Positions 5,211 to 5,265 of a stretch of DNA of 5,265 nt are shown here, one piece after another. The translations under genes and the position numbers were made by a program. Origin of the DNA: RGIG250 sp045616885 (GTDB taxonomy: Bacteria; Bacillota; Negativicutes; Selenomonadales; Selenomonadaceae). The stretch is from assembly GCA_045616885.1 (NCBI GenBank), contig JAZLHS010000020.1, positions 1 to 5,265 on the forward strand, in the 5' to 3' direction. The notes under the pieces are model-generated. The model was not told the origin of the DNA, did no database searches, and saw only the letters and a list, made by a program, of their open reading frames with translations. Each line of letters begins with the position of its first letter. Within the stretch, counting starts at the first letter, position 1.

Positions 5211-5217
5211 AAGGAGG
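5211..5217 (+). promoter_or_regulatory. Flagellin ribosome site overlapping a second CsrA GGA site
   Basis: AAGGAGG is a full anti-16S match, 9 bases before ATG 5227, and fixes that start rather than the in-frame ATG two codons on. The same bases contain GGA (5213-5215). This is where a CsrA dimer already anchored on the upstream hairpin would be expected to bind and exclude ribosomes. Confidence 0.75.
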
Positions 5218-5226
5218 AAAAACATC

Positions 5227-5265
5227 ATGGCAATGGTAGTAAAAAACAATATGCAGGCCCTCAAT
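5227..5265 (+). CDS. fliC: Flagellin, N-terminal fragment cut by the window end
   Basis: Only 13 codons are present (MAMVVKNNMQALN). This is a typical bacterial flagellin N-terminus: the conserved N-N-x-x-A-x-N pattern of the D0 helix follows a short MAMVV lead seen in Negativicutes flagellins. Flagellin is the filament subunit, exported without a cleaved signal peptide. The start is fixed by AAGGAGG. The promoter, leader and upstream glycosyltransferase all fit a major flagellin gene. Whether it is the only flagellin in the genome cannot be seen here. Confidence 0.85.
   Translation, partial: MAMVVKNNMQALN

Overview
The window is a stretch of flagellar late-gene DNA. In order it holds fliD (filament cap), fliS (flagellin chaperone), a small FliT-like gene, an intrinsic terminator, a large two-domain glycosyltransferase gene, and the first 13 codons of a flagellin gene. 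All genes are on the + strand. The flagellin start (MAMVVKNNMQALN), the strong AGGAGG ribosome sites and the short GC-rich palindromic repeats between genes suggest an anaerobic Firmicute of the Negativicutes, probably Selenomonadaceae. This placement is inferred from recognition, not from an alignment.

Layout. Bases 1-153 are a cluster of short palindromic repeats with no gene. Bases 195-2069 are fliD. Bases 2084-2305 are a second repeat cluster with two elements in each orientation, followed by a small hairpin just before the fliS ribosome site. fliS (2334-2720) and the FliT-like gene (2720-3166) overlap by one base (TAATG), so they are translationally coupled, and a terminator at 3166-3193 closes the unit. 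The glycosyltransferase gene (3229-5055) is visibly richer in A+T and uses different codons. It stands alone between that terminator and a sigma-28-type promoter (about 5074-5099) that should drive the flagellin gene. The roughly 120-base flagellin leader carries a near-perfect CsrA-binding hairpin plus a second GGA site inside the Shine-Dalgarno sequence.

How the parts fit. FliS binds flagellin before export and FliD caps the growing filament. The FliT-like protein is probably the FliD chaperone. The glycosyltransferase, placed directly against the flagellin gene, most likely glycosylates flagellin. The leader suggests that flagellin translation is held back by CsrA, as in the Bacillus subtilis hag system with FliW. 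The items most worth a second look are this leader and its competing RNA folds, the fused glycosyltransferase with a degenerate second domain, and the related repeat clusters on both sides of fliD. No wholly new defence or mobile system is visible. No intergenic stretch exceeds 300 bases.
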